Assembly (NCBI GenBank): GCA_900546295.1
Contig: URCK01000010.1
Span: forward strand, 1 to 39,434
From: an uncultured Eubacteriales bacterium
GTDB lineage: Bacteria > Bacillota > Clostridia > Oscillospirales > Oscillospiraceae
Length of the DNA: 39,434 bases
Direction: 5' to 3'
A model generated the notes under the pieces. It did not search any database. It was not told the DNA's origin and worked only from the letters and a program-made list of their open reading frames with translations. This document shows positions 15,038 to 22,997 of this stretch, piece by piece. The position numbers were made by a program, and so were the translations under genes. The first letter of the stretch is position 1. Each line of letters opens with the position of its first letter.

Positions 15038-16978
15038 TCAGTTCACGCTTTCCTCGGTGGAAGCGTCCTCTGTGGCGGGGAGGGTGTGAATGCCGTCGTC
15101 GCTGGGCGGCGTTACGGTGTTGGATTTCAGCTCGGGCAGCAGCTCACTGAGTACTTGCAGGGTGTTGGGCGTTGAGTTATTCACATTGGGGTCGAGCGTA
15201 TATACCTCCGGGCGGCCTTTTTCATTGGTGGACTCATAGTACAGCTCGGGCGAGAAGTGGGTGGGGGAATCGTACAGGTATTCCTGCACGGCGAAGATGT
15301 CGCTGCTGCCGTTATCGGAATCCTGAACGTCCTGCATCAGCGCGGCGTAGACCTGTTCGGCCTGCGCGGCGGTGAGGGTATAGTCCTTTCCACCGGAGTT
15401 ATCATCGTAATAGTAGCAGTAGCTGTCGAGGAAACGCGGCGTGTCGCCGAGGTGTTCGTAGCCGTTGCCGAGGACACGGCGGAGCACGGACTCTCTGCAC
15501 ATATAGAGCGCGTTCACGCGCGCCGTGGCGGACGAGGGCACGGTGAGGTCGCTTCTCCGCAGGTAGAGCGAATAGGAGCGCGAGAGCTGCGAGCCGTCCT
15601 TGAGGTAGTAGGTCAGGCGCAGGGAGAAGGGCTCAATGTCGTCATAATCGCTCTGGGAGAGCGTATCTGCGTCCCATGCGTCTGCCATACGCGCCTGCTC
15701 ATCCCGGTTTTTGACGATGGCCTGGTGCGCCGCGGTGAGGCGGCGGATGGTATCGGCGTCGTCGGTCGTGACGTTCGTCATGCCGGAGAAGGTGTAGTAA
15801 ACGGATTCGATCTCGCTCTCGTCCGGCACGTGCTTTTCATAGCCTGTGAGGTCGAAGCTCATCGCAACGCCAAGCAGCACAAGAGCAAGCGCGACGATGG
15901 CTGCGCCCTTTGCGCCCGCGCGGAAGACGCGGAAGCTCTTTTTGACGAGCATCTCGGCGACAAAGTAGCCCACAAGCCCCGCCGCCGCCATGCAGAGGAT
16001 CGTGCCGGGCAGGGAATCGCTGCCGCCCGAGCGGTACTGGCCGAAGAGGAAATAGTAGAGGAACTGCCCGAGGGCAACGGCGGTACAGAACGCCACGCCG
16101 TACTTGAAGATGGGCGTCGCCCACGGGAAGGCGACCGTCGAGCCGGTCATCTCGCTCTTGCGCGTGCGGTAGAGGAGCAGCGCGATGAGGGCGATGACAA
16201 GTCCCGCGAGCGCATAGGCGGCGAGGATCATGAACGAGCGGCGCTCGAGCGCGTAGGCGGTCACGTAGTACGAGTCGTTCTCGCAGGCTTCGATCGAGGC
16301 GATGTTCACCTTGAGGTACATATAGAGGGGCGGGGAGAGAAAATCGAGCGTAACGTCGGTGTGTCCGCTGTAGCCGTAGAGGAAATTGCCCGCAAAGTTG
16401 CGCAGCAGATATTCCATTCCCGGAACGAGGATATTGCCGACGAAATAGAAGACGGGCGCGGCGAGGATCTGCCCCGTCATCATCATGCACAGCACGGCGA
16501 AGGAGTAGAAAAAGACGGCTTCGAGCATGGCGCTGCCCATGGCCGCGCCGGTGACGCCCCAGAAGCTTAAGTGCAGCGGGGCGGAGATCGCCGCGCCGAG
16601 CAGGAACGTGACGAGAATGGTGGAAACCTGGCAGAACAGTCCCGTGAGGTAGGCGGTCAGAAAGATGGTCTCGCGCCGCACGGGGAGCGCGTGGAAGCCG
16701 TTCGTCGCGCGGCTTTGCGTCAGGTGCGAGAAGGCGAGCATCGCAAAGAAAAGGCCGAAGACGAAGGAAATGAAGACGCCGCCGCGCACGCCGGCATTGA
16801 GCAGCAGGTAGGATGCATCCGTTGCGCTGTAACCGCCCTGATAGGCGGTCAGCTCTGAAAAGAGCGCGACCGGCACGAGGAAAAGCCACAAGGCGGTGTA
16901 GCCGAGCCAGAGCGGCCAGGTGTGCTTGAGCTGGCTGCGGAATAGAGTCTTATCAAAGAACGATGTCGCGGATCGCAT
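15038..16978 (-). CDS. ABC transporter permease (ABC-2 type, large extracytoplasmic region)
   Basis: From the ATG at 16978 (GGGAGGTGAGG upstream) the protein has 646 residues. The N-terminal part contains about eight hydrophobic helices between residues 20 and 390, beginning near WPLWLGYTALWLFLVPVALF. The last 250 residues are hydrophilic and contain repeated acidic-aromatic segments. This layout resembles permeases of YtrC type. It overlaps the ATPase gene by 26 bases, which indicates coupled translation and a shared complex. The substrate is not evident. In Bacillus the ytr operon responds to cell-wall antibiotics. Confidence 0.82.
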   Translation of the reverse strand: MRSATSFFDKTLFRSQLKHTWPLWLGYTALWLFLVPVALFSELTAYQGGYSATDASYLLLNAGVRGGVFISFVFGLFFAMLAFSHLTQSRATNGFHALPVRRETIFLTAYLTGLFCQVSTILVTFLLGAAISAPLHLSFWGVTGAAMGSAMLEAVFFYSFAVLCMMMTGQILAAPVFYFVGNILVPGMEYLLRNFAGNFLYGYSGHTDVTLDFLSPPLYMYLKVNIASIEACENDSYYVTAYALERRSFMILAAYALAGLVIALIALLLYRTRKSEMTGSTVAFPWATPIFKYGVAFCTAVALGQFLYYFLFGQYRSGGSDSLPGTILCMAAAGLVGYFVAEMLVKKSFRVFRAGAKGAAIVALALVLLGVAMSFDLTGYEKHVPDESEIESVYYTFSGMTNVTTDDADTIRRLTAAHQAIVKNRDEQARMADAWDADTLSQSDYDDIEPFSLRLTYYLKDGSQLSRSYSLYLRRSDLTVPSSATARVNALYMCRESVLRRVLGNGYEHLGDTPRFLDSYCYYYDDNSGGKDYTLTAAQAEQVYAALMQDVQDSDNGSSDIFAVQEYLYDSPTHFSPELYYESTNEKGRPEVYTLDPNVNNSTPNTLQVLSELLPELKSNTVTPPSDDGIHTLPATEDASTEESVN

Positions 16979-17852
16979 AGTCCTCACCTCCCAGTTCATA
17001 GATGAAAATTTCTTCAAGTGACAGCGGCACCGCGTCGATAAAGATCGGGTGCAGCGCGGAGAGCTGCTGTACGAGCGCCTCGGTCTCGCCGCGGCAGATG
17101 AGCGTGTGGACGCGCCCGGTCTGCGCGTGGTGCAGCACCTTGATCCCCTGCGGCAGCTCGGGCAGCTCCGCGCCCTCGAAGGCGAGCTGGAGCTTCACGG
17201 TATAGTCCTGCAATTCGCTCAGCGAATGCTCAAGCAGGAGCTTGCCGCGGCTCATCACGCCCACATGGTCGCACACGTCCTCCAGTTCGCGCAGGTTGTG
17301 CGAGGAGACGAGCACCGTTGTGCCGCGCTCGGCAACGTCCTGCAAAATGAGGCTCCACACCTGACGGCGCATCACGGGGTCGAGGCCGTCCACCGGCTCG
17401 TCGAGGATGAGATAGTCGGGCATCGTGCACAGCGCGAGCCAGAAGGCCGCCTGCTTCTGCTGGCCCTTGCTCATGCGGCGCAGCGGCCGCTTTTCATCGA
17501 GCGCGAAGACCTCGCGGAGCTTTTCAAAGCGCTCCTGATTGAACTTCGGGTACAGCCCGCGGTAAAAGCGCATCATATCGCGCAGCCCCGCCTGCATAAA
17601 GTAGAACCAGTCGTCGGGAATGGAGGCGATGCGCGCCTTCACGCCCGCATTTTCCCAGACCTCCTCGCCGTCAAAGCGCACGCTGCCCTCATCCTGGCGG
17701 TAAACACCCGTAAGATGACGCAGCAGCGTCGTCTTGCCTGCGCCGTTCGGCCCCACAAGGCCGTAGACCGCGCCGCGCGGCACGCTCAGATCCGCGCCGT
17801 CGAGCGCGGCAAAGCCGTCAAAGGTCTTTTTAAGACCGCGTACTTCGATCAT
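16953..17852 (-). CDS. ABC transporter ATP-binding protein (YtrB-like)
   Basis: The 299-residue ATPase has Walker A GPNGAGKT (34-41), the signature region RMSKGQQKQ (about 127-135) and Walker B YLILDEPVDGLD (about 147-158). VLVSSHNLRELEDVCDHVGV contains the switch histidine. The start ATG at 17852 overlaps the GntR stop as ATGA, so the two are translationally coupled. A C-terminal region of about 80 residues is typical of ABC-2 exporters. It probably powers the permease encoded just downstream. Confidence 0.92.
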   Translation of the reverse strand: MIEVRGLKKTFDGFAALDGADLSVPRGAVYGLVGPNGAGKTTLLRHLTGVYRQDEGSVRFDGEEVWENAGVKARIASIPDDWFYFMQAGLRDMMRFYRGLYPKFNQERFEKLREVFALDEKRPLRRMSKGQQKQAAFWLALCTMPDYLILDEPVDGLDPVMRRQVWSLILQDVAERGTTVLVSSHNLRELEDVCDHVGVMSRGKLLLEHSLSELQDYTVKLQLAFEGAELPELPQGIKVLHHAQTGRVHTLICRGETEALVQQLSALHPIFIDAVPLSLEEIFIYELGGEDYAIRDIVL

Positions 17853-18214
17853 TTCGCTTCTCCCTCCCTGCACAATGCTTGAATGTCTTTTTCGCTCGCG
17901 CCCATGGCGCGCAGCTCCTGCAAAAGCTCCTGCAATTGCGTTTCCAGTGTTTTGCGCCGCGCATCGTCCTGCGTGCGGCGGGTGTGTACGGCGAAGCAGC
18001 CCTTTCCCGGCACCGAGCAGCAGTAGCCGCTCGTTTCCAGCTCGTTGTAGGCGCGCTGGATGGTATTGGGGTTGATGGCCAGCTGCGTCGCCAGCGCGCG
18101 CACCGAGGGGAGCTTGTCCCCGTCGGCGATGACGCCCGAGACGATCAGCCGCCGCAGTCCGTCGCACACCTGCTCGTAGATCGGGCGCGAGTCGCGGTAA
18201 TTCAAGGTGATCAT
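17849..18214 (-). CDS. GntR family repressor, YtrA subfamily
   Basis: The 121-residue regulator starts with MITLNYRDSRPIYEQVCDGL, a standard GntR winged-helix start. KLPSVRALATQLAINPNTIQRAYNELE follows. The short helical C-terminus (about 40 residues) without a ligand domain is typical of the YtrA subfamily. It is followed by the ATPase with an ATGA overlap and preceded by a 27-residue membrane peptide gene. A perfect inverted repeat at 18327-18349 just downstream of the operon promoter is the likely binding site. Autorepression, relieved by an envelope stress signal, is the expected model. Confidence 0.92.
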   Translation of the reverse strand: MITLNYRDSRPIYEQVCDGLRRLIVSGVIADGDKLPSVRALATQLAINPNTIQRAYNELETSGYCCSVPGKGCFAVHTRRTQDDARRKTLETQLQELLQELRAMGASEKDIQALCREGEAK

Positions 18215-18230
18215 GACACGCCTCCTGTAC

Positions 18231-18314
18231 TCACTGTTTGCACAGCACGGCGAGCAGTAATACGCCGAGCAGGAGCAGGCCGAGCGCCGGGATCAGAATG
18301 ATCGGATGGAACAT
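18231..18314 (-). CDS. 27-residue hydrophobic membrane peptide, first gene of the ytr-like operon
   Basis: This short reading frame starts at the ATG 18314 and stops at the TGA 18231. It encodes MFHPIILIPALG, then a stretch of leucine, valine and alanine, and ends in CKQ. GGAGGTGCCT stands directly upstream of the ATG, a well-placed ribosome site. The gntR start follows 16 bases after the stop with its own AGGAGG. The product would be a single membrane helix. In Bacillus subtilis the ytr operon also begins with a small peptide gene (ytrG) before ytrA, so the position fits. No sequence similarity to YtrG is claimed. Confidence 0.72.
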   Translation of the reverse strand: MFHPIILIPALGLLLLGVLLLAVLCKQ

Positions 18315-18326
18315 AGGCACCTCCAA

Positions 18327-18349
18327 CTGTACTAAGTGTTCTAGTACAG
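18327..18349 (-). promoter_or_regulatory. YtrA-type operator
   Basis: CTGTACTA-N7-TAGTACAG is a perfect inverted repeat with 8-bp arms. It lies right after the -10 box and over the transcription start of the operon, the position expected for a repressor site. Confidence 0.75.
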
Positions 18350-18351
18350 TA

Positions 18352-18380
18352 AGGATAGCATGGCTGCGCCGCCCTGTCAA
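18352..18380 (-). promoter_or_regulatory. Promoter of the ytr-like operon
   Basis: On the minus strand TTGACA (18380-18375), a 17-base spacer and TATCCT (18357-18352). The operator at 18327-18349 follows at once. Confidence 0.8.
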
Positions 18381-18512
18381 TCCCTTTTTCCTGTTCGATG
18401 CGAGCGGGTAAAAAACGCATGAAATTCACTGAAAACGCCGGAAAATTGACTGATTTCTGCATAAATGCAAAATTTTACTCATTCTTAGCGGCGCGAAACG
18501 CCGGATTGCCCG

Positions 18513-18541
18513 TTGACAGGGGGCGCGTGTTTTGGTATGCT
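18513..18541 (+). promoter_or_regulatory. Promoter of the AGCS symporter gene
   Basis: TTGACA (18513-18518), a 17-base spacer and TATGCT (18536-18541). The 130 bases between the two divergent promoters hold no gene that I can see. Confidence 0.75.
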
Positions 18542-18547
18542 TTGCCT

Positions 18548-18574
18548 ATGAAATATTTTCATCTGATATTTCAT
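18548..18574 (+). promoter_or_regulatory. Inverted repeat over the symporter transcription start
   Basis: ATGAAATAT and ATATTTCAT are perfect 9-bp arms separated by nine bases. The repeat covers the predicted start of transcription and ends 32 bases before the gene. It is probably an operator; the regulator is not known. Confidence 0.55.
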
Positions 18575-18605
18575 AAAACGTGATTTTTCGGAAAGGGGAA
18601 AGAAT

Positions 18606-20009
18606 ATGGAGCAATTTATGCAGATCAACAAAGCCGTCAACGGCTTTGTGTGGGGGCCTGTGATGCTGGTGCTGCTCGTGGGAACGGGCGTATATCTGAG
18701 CATCGCCGTGGGCTTTATCCAGTTTACCAAGATCGGCTACTGGTGGAAAAACACCATCGGCAGAATTTTTAAGAAGAGCGAGGCGGGCGAAGGCGAGATC
18801 ACACCCCTGCAGGCTGTGTCCACGGCCCTTGCTTCCACCGTCGGTACGGGCAACATCGCGGGCGTCACGGGCGCGATCATCCTCGGCGGCCCGGGCGCGG
18901 TGTTCTGGATGTGGGTCTCGGCGCTTTTCGGCATGGTGACGAAGTTCTCCGAGGTGACGCTGGCCGTCAAGTACCGCGAGCGCAACGAAAAGGGCGACTG
19001 GTGCGGCGGCCCGATGTACTACATCAAAAACGGCCTCGGCCCGAAGTGGAAGTGGCTCGGCGGCGTGTTTGCCGTCCTCGGCGCGATCGCGGCATTCGGC
19101 ATCGGCAACATCGCGCAGGTGCATTCCATCGCGGACTCTGTTAAGTCCGTCGCGATTGCCTTCAACGAGAACGCGGCCAGCAAGGAAAAGCTCATCTGCC
19201 TCATCACGGGTATCTGCGTTGCGGCCTTCGTAGCGCTCGTGCTCATCGGCGGCGTCAAGCGTATCGGTCAGGTCACGGAAAAGCTCGTGCCTCTCATGGC
19301 CATCATCTACATCGTCTGCGCGCTCATCGTGGTGTTTGCCAATATTTCTCAGGTGCCGGCGGTTTTCGCCTCCATCTTCAAGGGCGCGTTCAACCCCGCG
19401 GCCGTCACCGGCGGCGCGGCGGGCATCAGCATCAAGCTTGCGATGACCAAGGGTGTCGGCCGCGGCGTTTTCTCCAATGAGGCGGGCCTCGGCTCCGCGC
19501 CCATCGCGCACGCCGCCACCTCGGAAAAGAACCCTGTCAAGCAGGGCCTCTACGGTATTTTCGAGGTCTTTATGGATACCATCGTCATCTGCACGCTCAC
19601 GTCCCTCGTCGTCCTCTGCTCCGGCGCAGCGGACGGCAACTACGGCAACAACGATCTTGCGGGCGTGCCCACCGCGGTCGCTGGCTTTTCGAGCGTCTTC
19701 GGCGACAAGGTCGGTTCGATGATCCTTGCCGTGGGCCTGCTGCTCTTTGCAACTTCCACCATCCTCGGCTGGGCGCTCTACGGCACGCGCTGCGCGGAGT
19801 TCCTCTTTGGCAGCAAGATCATCCGCCCCTATCAGATCGTCTTCTGCCTTGTGGTCATCGGCGGCGCGGTCGCGGATCTCTCGCTCGTGTGGGATATCTC
19901 CGATACGCTCAACGGCCTCATGGCCATCCCCAACCTCATCGCGCTGCTGCTGCTGAGCCCCGTGGTCATCAAGGTGACGAAGGAGTATTTCGCGGGACTG
20001 AGAAAATAA
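18606..20009 (+). CDS. Sodium/alanine (glycine) symporter, AGCS family
   Basis: This is a secondary transporter that imports alanine or glycine with sodium. The 467-residue protein has about ten membrane helices. The family block STVGTGNIAGVTGAIILGG and PGAVFWMW is at about 78-105, and EVTLAVKYRER follows. GVGRGVFSNEAGLGSAPIAHAA in the middle is another AGCS hallmark. The start has GGAAAGGGGAAAG upstream. It stands alone between its own promoter and terminator and diverges from the ytr-like operon. Whether it carries alanine or another small amino acid cannot be told from the sequence. Confidence 0.93.
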   Translation: MEQFMQINKAVNGFVWGPVMLVLLVGTGVYLSIAVGFIQFTKIGYWWKNTIGRIFKKSEAGEGEITPLQAVSTALASTVGTGNIAGVTGAIILGGPGAVFWMWVSALFGMVTKFSEVTLAVKYRERNEKGDWCGGPMYYIKNGLGPKWKWLGGVFAVLGAIAAFGIGNIAQVHSIADSVKSVAIAFNENAASKEKLICLITGICVAAFVALVLIGGVKRIGQVTEKLVPLMAIIYIVCALIVVFANISQVPAVFASIFKGAFNPAAVTGGAAGISIKLAMTKGVGRGVFSNEAGLGSAPIAHAATSEKNPVKQGLYGIFEVFMDTIVICTLTSLVVLCSGAADGNYGNNDLAGVPTAVAGFSSVFGDKVGSMILAVGLLLFATSTILGWALYGTRCAEFLFGSKIIRPYQIVFCLVVIGGAVADLSLVWDISDTLNGLMAIPNLIALLLLSPVVIKVTKEYFAGLRK

Positions 20010-20039
20010 TCGAAACAGCGGCAAAGCCTTTGGCGCTGA

Positions 20040-20068
20040 AAAGAGACGGCCCTGGCCGTCTCTTTTTC
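20040..20068 (+). terminator. Terminator of the AGCS gene
   Basis: AAGAGACGGCC (20041-20051) and GGCCGTCTCTT (20054-20064) form an 11-bp stem with a T run. Confidence 0.88.
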
Positions 20069-20158
20069 TGCGCCTTTTTGCCGCGCGGGACGAAAAAACG
20101 CAAAAAAATCGACGGAAAACCAAAGGTTTTGCTTTACAACGGGGAAAAGCTGTGTTAC

Positions 20159-20262
20159 TATAATTCAGCACGCTTATCGTGCATTCCCGCACTTAGGACG
20201 TGGAGGACTCACCGACCCGCCGCTCAGTGTTGGGAGAATTTATGAAAGGTGGATCATACACT
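20159..20262 (+). promoter_or_regulatory. rpsO promoter -10 and leader
   Basis: A perfect TATAAT is at 20159-20164. The best -35 match (TTTACA, 20133-20138) is 20 bases away, so the promoter is not ideal. The leader of about 90 bases contains small GC-rich helices such as GTGC-N6-GCAC and CCGAC/GTTGG next to the ribosome site AAAGGTGG. Many rpsO genes are controlled by S15 binding to the leader, and this could be such a site, but no known S15 leader class is clearly recognised. Confidence 0.4.
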
Positions 20263-20529
20263 ATGATGCTCAAAGACCAGAAGACGGCCATCATCGAGGC
20301 CAACCGCACCCACGAAGGCGACACCGGTTCTCCGGAAGTTCAGGTCGCTATCCTCACCGAGCGTATCGCTCAGCTCACCGAGCACCTCAAGCAGCACCCG
20401 CAGGACAACCACTCCCGCCGCGGCCTGTACAAGATGATCGGTAAGCGCCGCAGCCTTCTCGATTACTTCATGAAGAAGGACATCGAGCGCTATCGTGCCC
20501 TGATCGCCAAGCTGGGTATCCGTAAGTAA
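20263..20529 (+). CDS. rpsO: 30S ribosomal protein S15
   Basis: S15 is a primary binding protein of the central domain of 16S rRNA. From the ATG at 20263 it has 88 residues; starting at the next codon (ATG 20266) would give 87. GDTGSPEVQVAILTERI, DNHSRRGLYKMIGKRR and LLDYFMKKDIERY are the S15 signatures. AAAGGTGG lies ten bases before the ATG. It is followed by its own terminator and then by pnp, the classical rpsO-pnp order. Confidence 0.96.
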   Translation: MMLKDQKTAIIEANRTHEGDTGSPEVQVAILTERIAQLTEHLKQHPQDNHSRRGLYKMIGKRRSLLDYFMKKDIERYRALIAKLGIRK

Positions 20530-20539
20530 GTTTGAAAAC

Positions 20540-20572
20540 AGGGTGATGCGCACGCATCACCCTTCTTTTCTT
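20540..20572 (+). terminator. Terminator between rpsO and pnp
   Basis: GGGTGATGCG and CGCATCACCC form a 10-bp stem and are followed by TTCTTTTCTT. Confidence 0.8.
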
Positions 20573-20618
20573 ACTTCCACCCTGCACTTTCCCCGCGCGT
20601 ATGAGAGCCTGCTATGCT

Positions 20619-20667
20619 TTAGCAGTTGAAAAAGCGGCGGCGTGACCGACGTTTTTTCAAGTGCTAA
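20619..20667 (+). promoter_or_regulatory. Long stem-loop in the pnp leader
   Basis: TTAGCAGTTGAAAAA (20619-20633) and TTTTTCAAGTGCTAA (20653-20667) pair over 15 positions with one mismatch, around a 19-base loop. The position 45 bases before pnp recalls the leader stem of enterobacterial pnp, where RNase III and PNPase autoregulate. Whether that happens here is only inferred. Confidence 0.5.
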
Positions 20668-20712
20668 ACGGTCGGCTCCCATACGGAATTTTTACAAAAA
20701 GGAGATCGACAA

Positions 20713-22866
20713 ATGTCTACCATCATTACCAAGAGACAGTTTCCCAACTACCACAAGTACGAGATGGATCTCGCGGGCCGTCCCCTCACGCTCGAGGTCG
20801 GCAAGCTCGCCGAGCTCGCCAACGCCGCCGTTATGGTCGGCTACGGCGATACCCGCGTGCTCGTCTGCGCCACTGCCTCCGCCCGTCCCCGCGACGGCAT
20901 CGACTTTTTCCCCCTCTCTGTTGACTTTGAGGAGAAGCTTTACTCCGTCGGCCGCATCCCCGGCTCGTTCAACCGCCGCGAGGGCCGTCCCGGCGAAAAG
21001 GGCATCCTGACGAGCCGCGTCATCGACCGCCCCATCCGTCCCCTCTTCCCCTATGACTTCCGCAACGATGTTTCCATCATGGCGACCGTCATGAGCGTCG
21101 ATCACGACTGCTCTCCCGAGATCGCGGCCCTGATCGGCACCTCCGCCGCCCTCGCCATTTCCGACATCCCCTGGAACGGCCCTGTCGGCGCGCTCAAGGT
21201 CGGTCTTGTGGACGGCGAGCTCGTCCTCAACCCCACGAGCGAGCAGCGCAAGGTCTCTGACCTTGACGTGACCGTTGTTTCCACCGGCAAGAAGGTCGTC
21301 ATGATCGAGGCGGGCGCGAACGAGGTCGACAACGACACCATGTACAAGGCCATCGAGCTTGCCCACAACGAGAACCAGAAGCAGGTCGAGCTCATCAACC
21401 GCATGGTCGCCGAGATCGGCAAGCCCAAGTTCGACTACCCGCACGCGAGCTTCAACCAGGAGCTGTTCGACAAGATCGTCGAAAACTTCATGGACGAGGC
21501 CAAGGCCGCGATGGACACCGACGACAAGAACGTCCGCGAGGCCCGCTGGAACGAGATGATCGAGCACTGGCACGAGAAGTTCCTCGAGGAGTATCCCGAC
21601 ATGGATCAGTTCCTCGACGAGATTACCTACAAGTTCCAGAAGAAGATCGTCAAGGCGTGGCTGCTTGAAGGCCACCGCGTGGACGGCCGCGCGAAGAACG
21701 AGATCCGTCCTCTCGCCGCCGAGGTCGGTGTGCTGCCCCGCGTCCACGGCTCGGGCCTCTTTACCCGCGGCCAGACGCAGGTGCTCTCCGTCTGTACGCT
21801 CGATACGCTTTCCGCCGCCCAGAAGCTCGACACCATCTGGGAAGAGACCGAAAAGCGCTATATGCACCACTATAACTTCCCCGGCTACTCCGTCGGCGAG
21901 GCCAAGCCCTCCCGCAGCCCCGGCCGCCGCGAGATCGGCCACGGCGCTCTTGCTGAGCGCGCGCTGCTGCCGGTCATCCCGTCTGTCGACGAGTTCCCGT
22001 ATGCCATCCGCGTCGTGAGCGAGGTCGTCTCCTCCAACGGCTCGACCTCTCAGGGCTCCATCTGCGGCTCCACGCTCGCGCTGATGGACGCCGGCGTGCC
22101 CATCAAGGCGCCTGTTGCCGGTATCTCCTGCGGGCTTATCCAGGATGGCGACGATTTCACCACCTTCATCGACATTCAGGGCGTTGAGGATTTCCACGGC
22201 GAGATGGACTTCAAGGTCGCCGGTACCAAGAAGGGCATCACCGCCATCCAGATGGACCTCAAGAACGACGGTCTCACCATGGCCATCATCAAGAACGCTC
22301 TTGAGATCACCTATGACGCGCGCGTGCAGATCCTCGACCAGATCATGCTGCCCTGCATCGCAGAGCCGCGCGCCGAGGTCAGCGAGTATGCGCCCAAGAT
22401 GATCACCATGCACATCGATCCCGAGCGCATCCGCGAGGTCATCGGCAAGGGCGGCAGCGTCATCCAGAAGATCGTGGCCGACACCGGCGCCAAGGTCGAC
22501 ATCGACGACGACGGTACCATCCACATCGCCTCTGCCAACGCCGCCGCGTGCGACGCTGCGAAGAAGTGCATCGACGATATCGTCTTCGTGCCCGAGGTCG
22601 GCAAGCTCTACTACGGCCGCGTCGTGCGCCTGATGCAGTTCGGCGCGTTCGTCGAGATCGCCCCGGGCAAGGACGGCCTGGTCCACATCTCCAAGCTCGA
22701 CCGCAAGCGCGTCGAGAAGGTCGAGGACGTGGTCACCGTCGGCGACATGATCTGGGTCAAGTTCATGGAGATCGACGAGAAGGGCCGCTGGAACCTCTCC
22801 CGCAAGGACGCTCTCATTGAGATCGAGGCCCAGCAGGCCGCCGCGAAGGCTGCCGGTCAGCAGTAA
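20713..22866 (+). CDS. pnp: Polyribonucleotide nucleotidyltransferase (PNPase)
   Basis: PNPase degrades RNA 3' to 5' using phosphate. The 717-residue protein contains two RNase PH domains (about 10-220 and 310-540) with an alpha-helical linker. FFPLSVDFEEKLYS, GSFNRREGRPGEKGIL and the catalytic-core segment DGDDFTTFIDIQGVEDFHG are visible. A KH domain follows (VIGKGGSVIQKI, about 577-588), and then an S1 domain (GRVVRLMQFGAFVEI, about 636-650). Start ATG with AAAAAGGAG upstream. It ends with its own terminator. Length and domains are complete. Confidence 0.97.
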   Translation: MSTIITKRQFPNYHKYEMDLAGRPLTLEVGKLAELANAAVMVGYGDTRVLVCATASARPRDGIDFFPLSVDFEEKLYSVGRIPGSFNRREGRPGEKGILTSRVIDRPIRPLFPYDFRNDVSIMATVMSVDHDCSPEIAALIGTSAALAISDIPWNGPVGALKVGLVDGELVLNPTSEQRKVSDLDVTVVSTGKKVVMIEAGANEVDNDTMYKAIELAHNENQKQVELINRMVAEIGKPKFDYPHASFNQELFDKIVENFMDEAKAAMDTDDKNVREARWNEMIEHWHEKFLEEYPDMDQFLDEITYKFQKKIVKAWLLEGHRVDGRAKNEIRPLAAEVGVLPRVHGSGLFTRGQTQVLSVCTLDTLSAAQKLDTIWEETEKRYMHHYNFPGYSVGEAKPSRSPGRREIGHGALAERALLPVIPSVDEFPYAIRVVSEVVSSNGSTSQGSICGSTLALMDAGVPIKAPVAGISCGLIQDGDDFTTFIDIQGVEDFHGEMDFKVAGTKKGITAIQMDLKNDGLTMAIIKNALEITYDARVQILDQIMLPCIAEPRAEVSEYAPKMITMHIDPERIREVIGKGGSVIQKIVADTGAKVDIDDDGTIHIASANAAACDAAKKCIDDIVFVPEVGKLYYGRVVRLMQFGAFVEIAPGKDGLVHISKLDRKRVEKVEDVVTVGDMIWVKFMEIDEKGRWNLSRKDALIEIEAQQAAAKAAGQQ

Positions 22867-22889
22867 GCGGTTTTCCCAAAAAGCAAACA

Positions 22890-22919
22890 GAAAGCAGCGC
22901 CGAAAGGCGCTGCTTTTTT
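22890..22919 (+). terminator. Terminator of pnp
   Basis: AAAGCAGCGCC-GAAA-GGCGCTGCTTT followed by TTT. Confidence 0.93.
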
Positions 22920-22934
22920 GCGCTTGCGCGCCCC

Positions 22935-22963
22935 TTTTCAAATCTTCGTCTGTGTGCTATACT
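22935..22963 (+). promoter_or_regulatory. Promoter of mnmE
   Basis: TTTTCA (22935-22940), a 17-base spacer and TATACT (22958-22963). The TGC directly before the -10 gives an extended -10. Confidence 0.6.
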
Positions 22964-22997
22964 TTCTCCACATGAGATAAGAAAAGGGGGGAGCTGC

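Noticed and set aside
15257..16570. 437-residue plus-strand frame opposite the permease
   Set aside because: Low-complexity composition and no domain; it is a shadow of the real gene with clear membrane helices.
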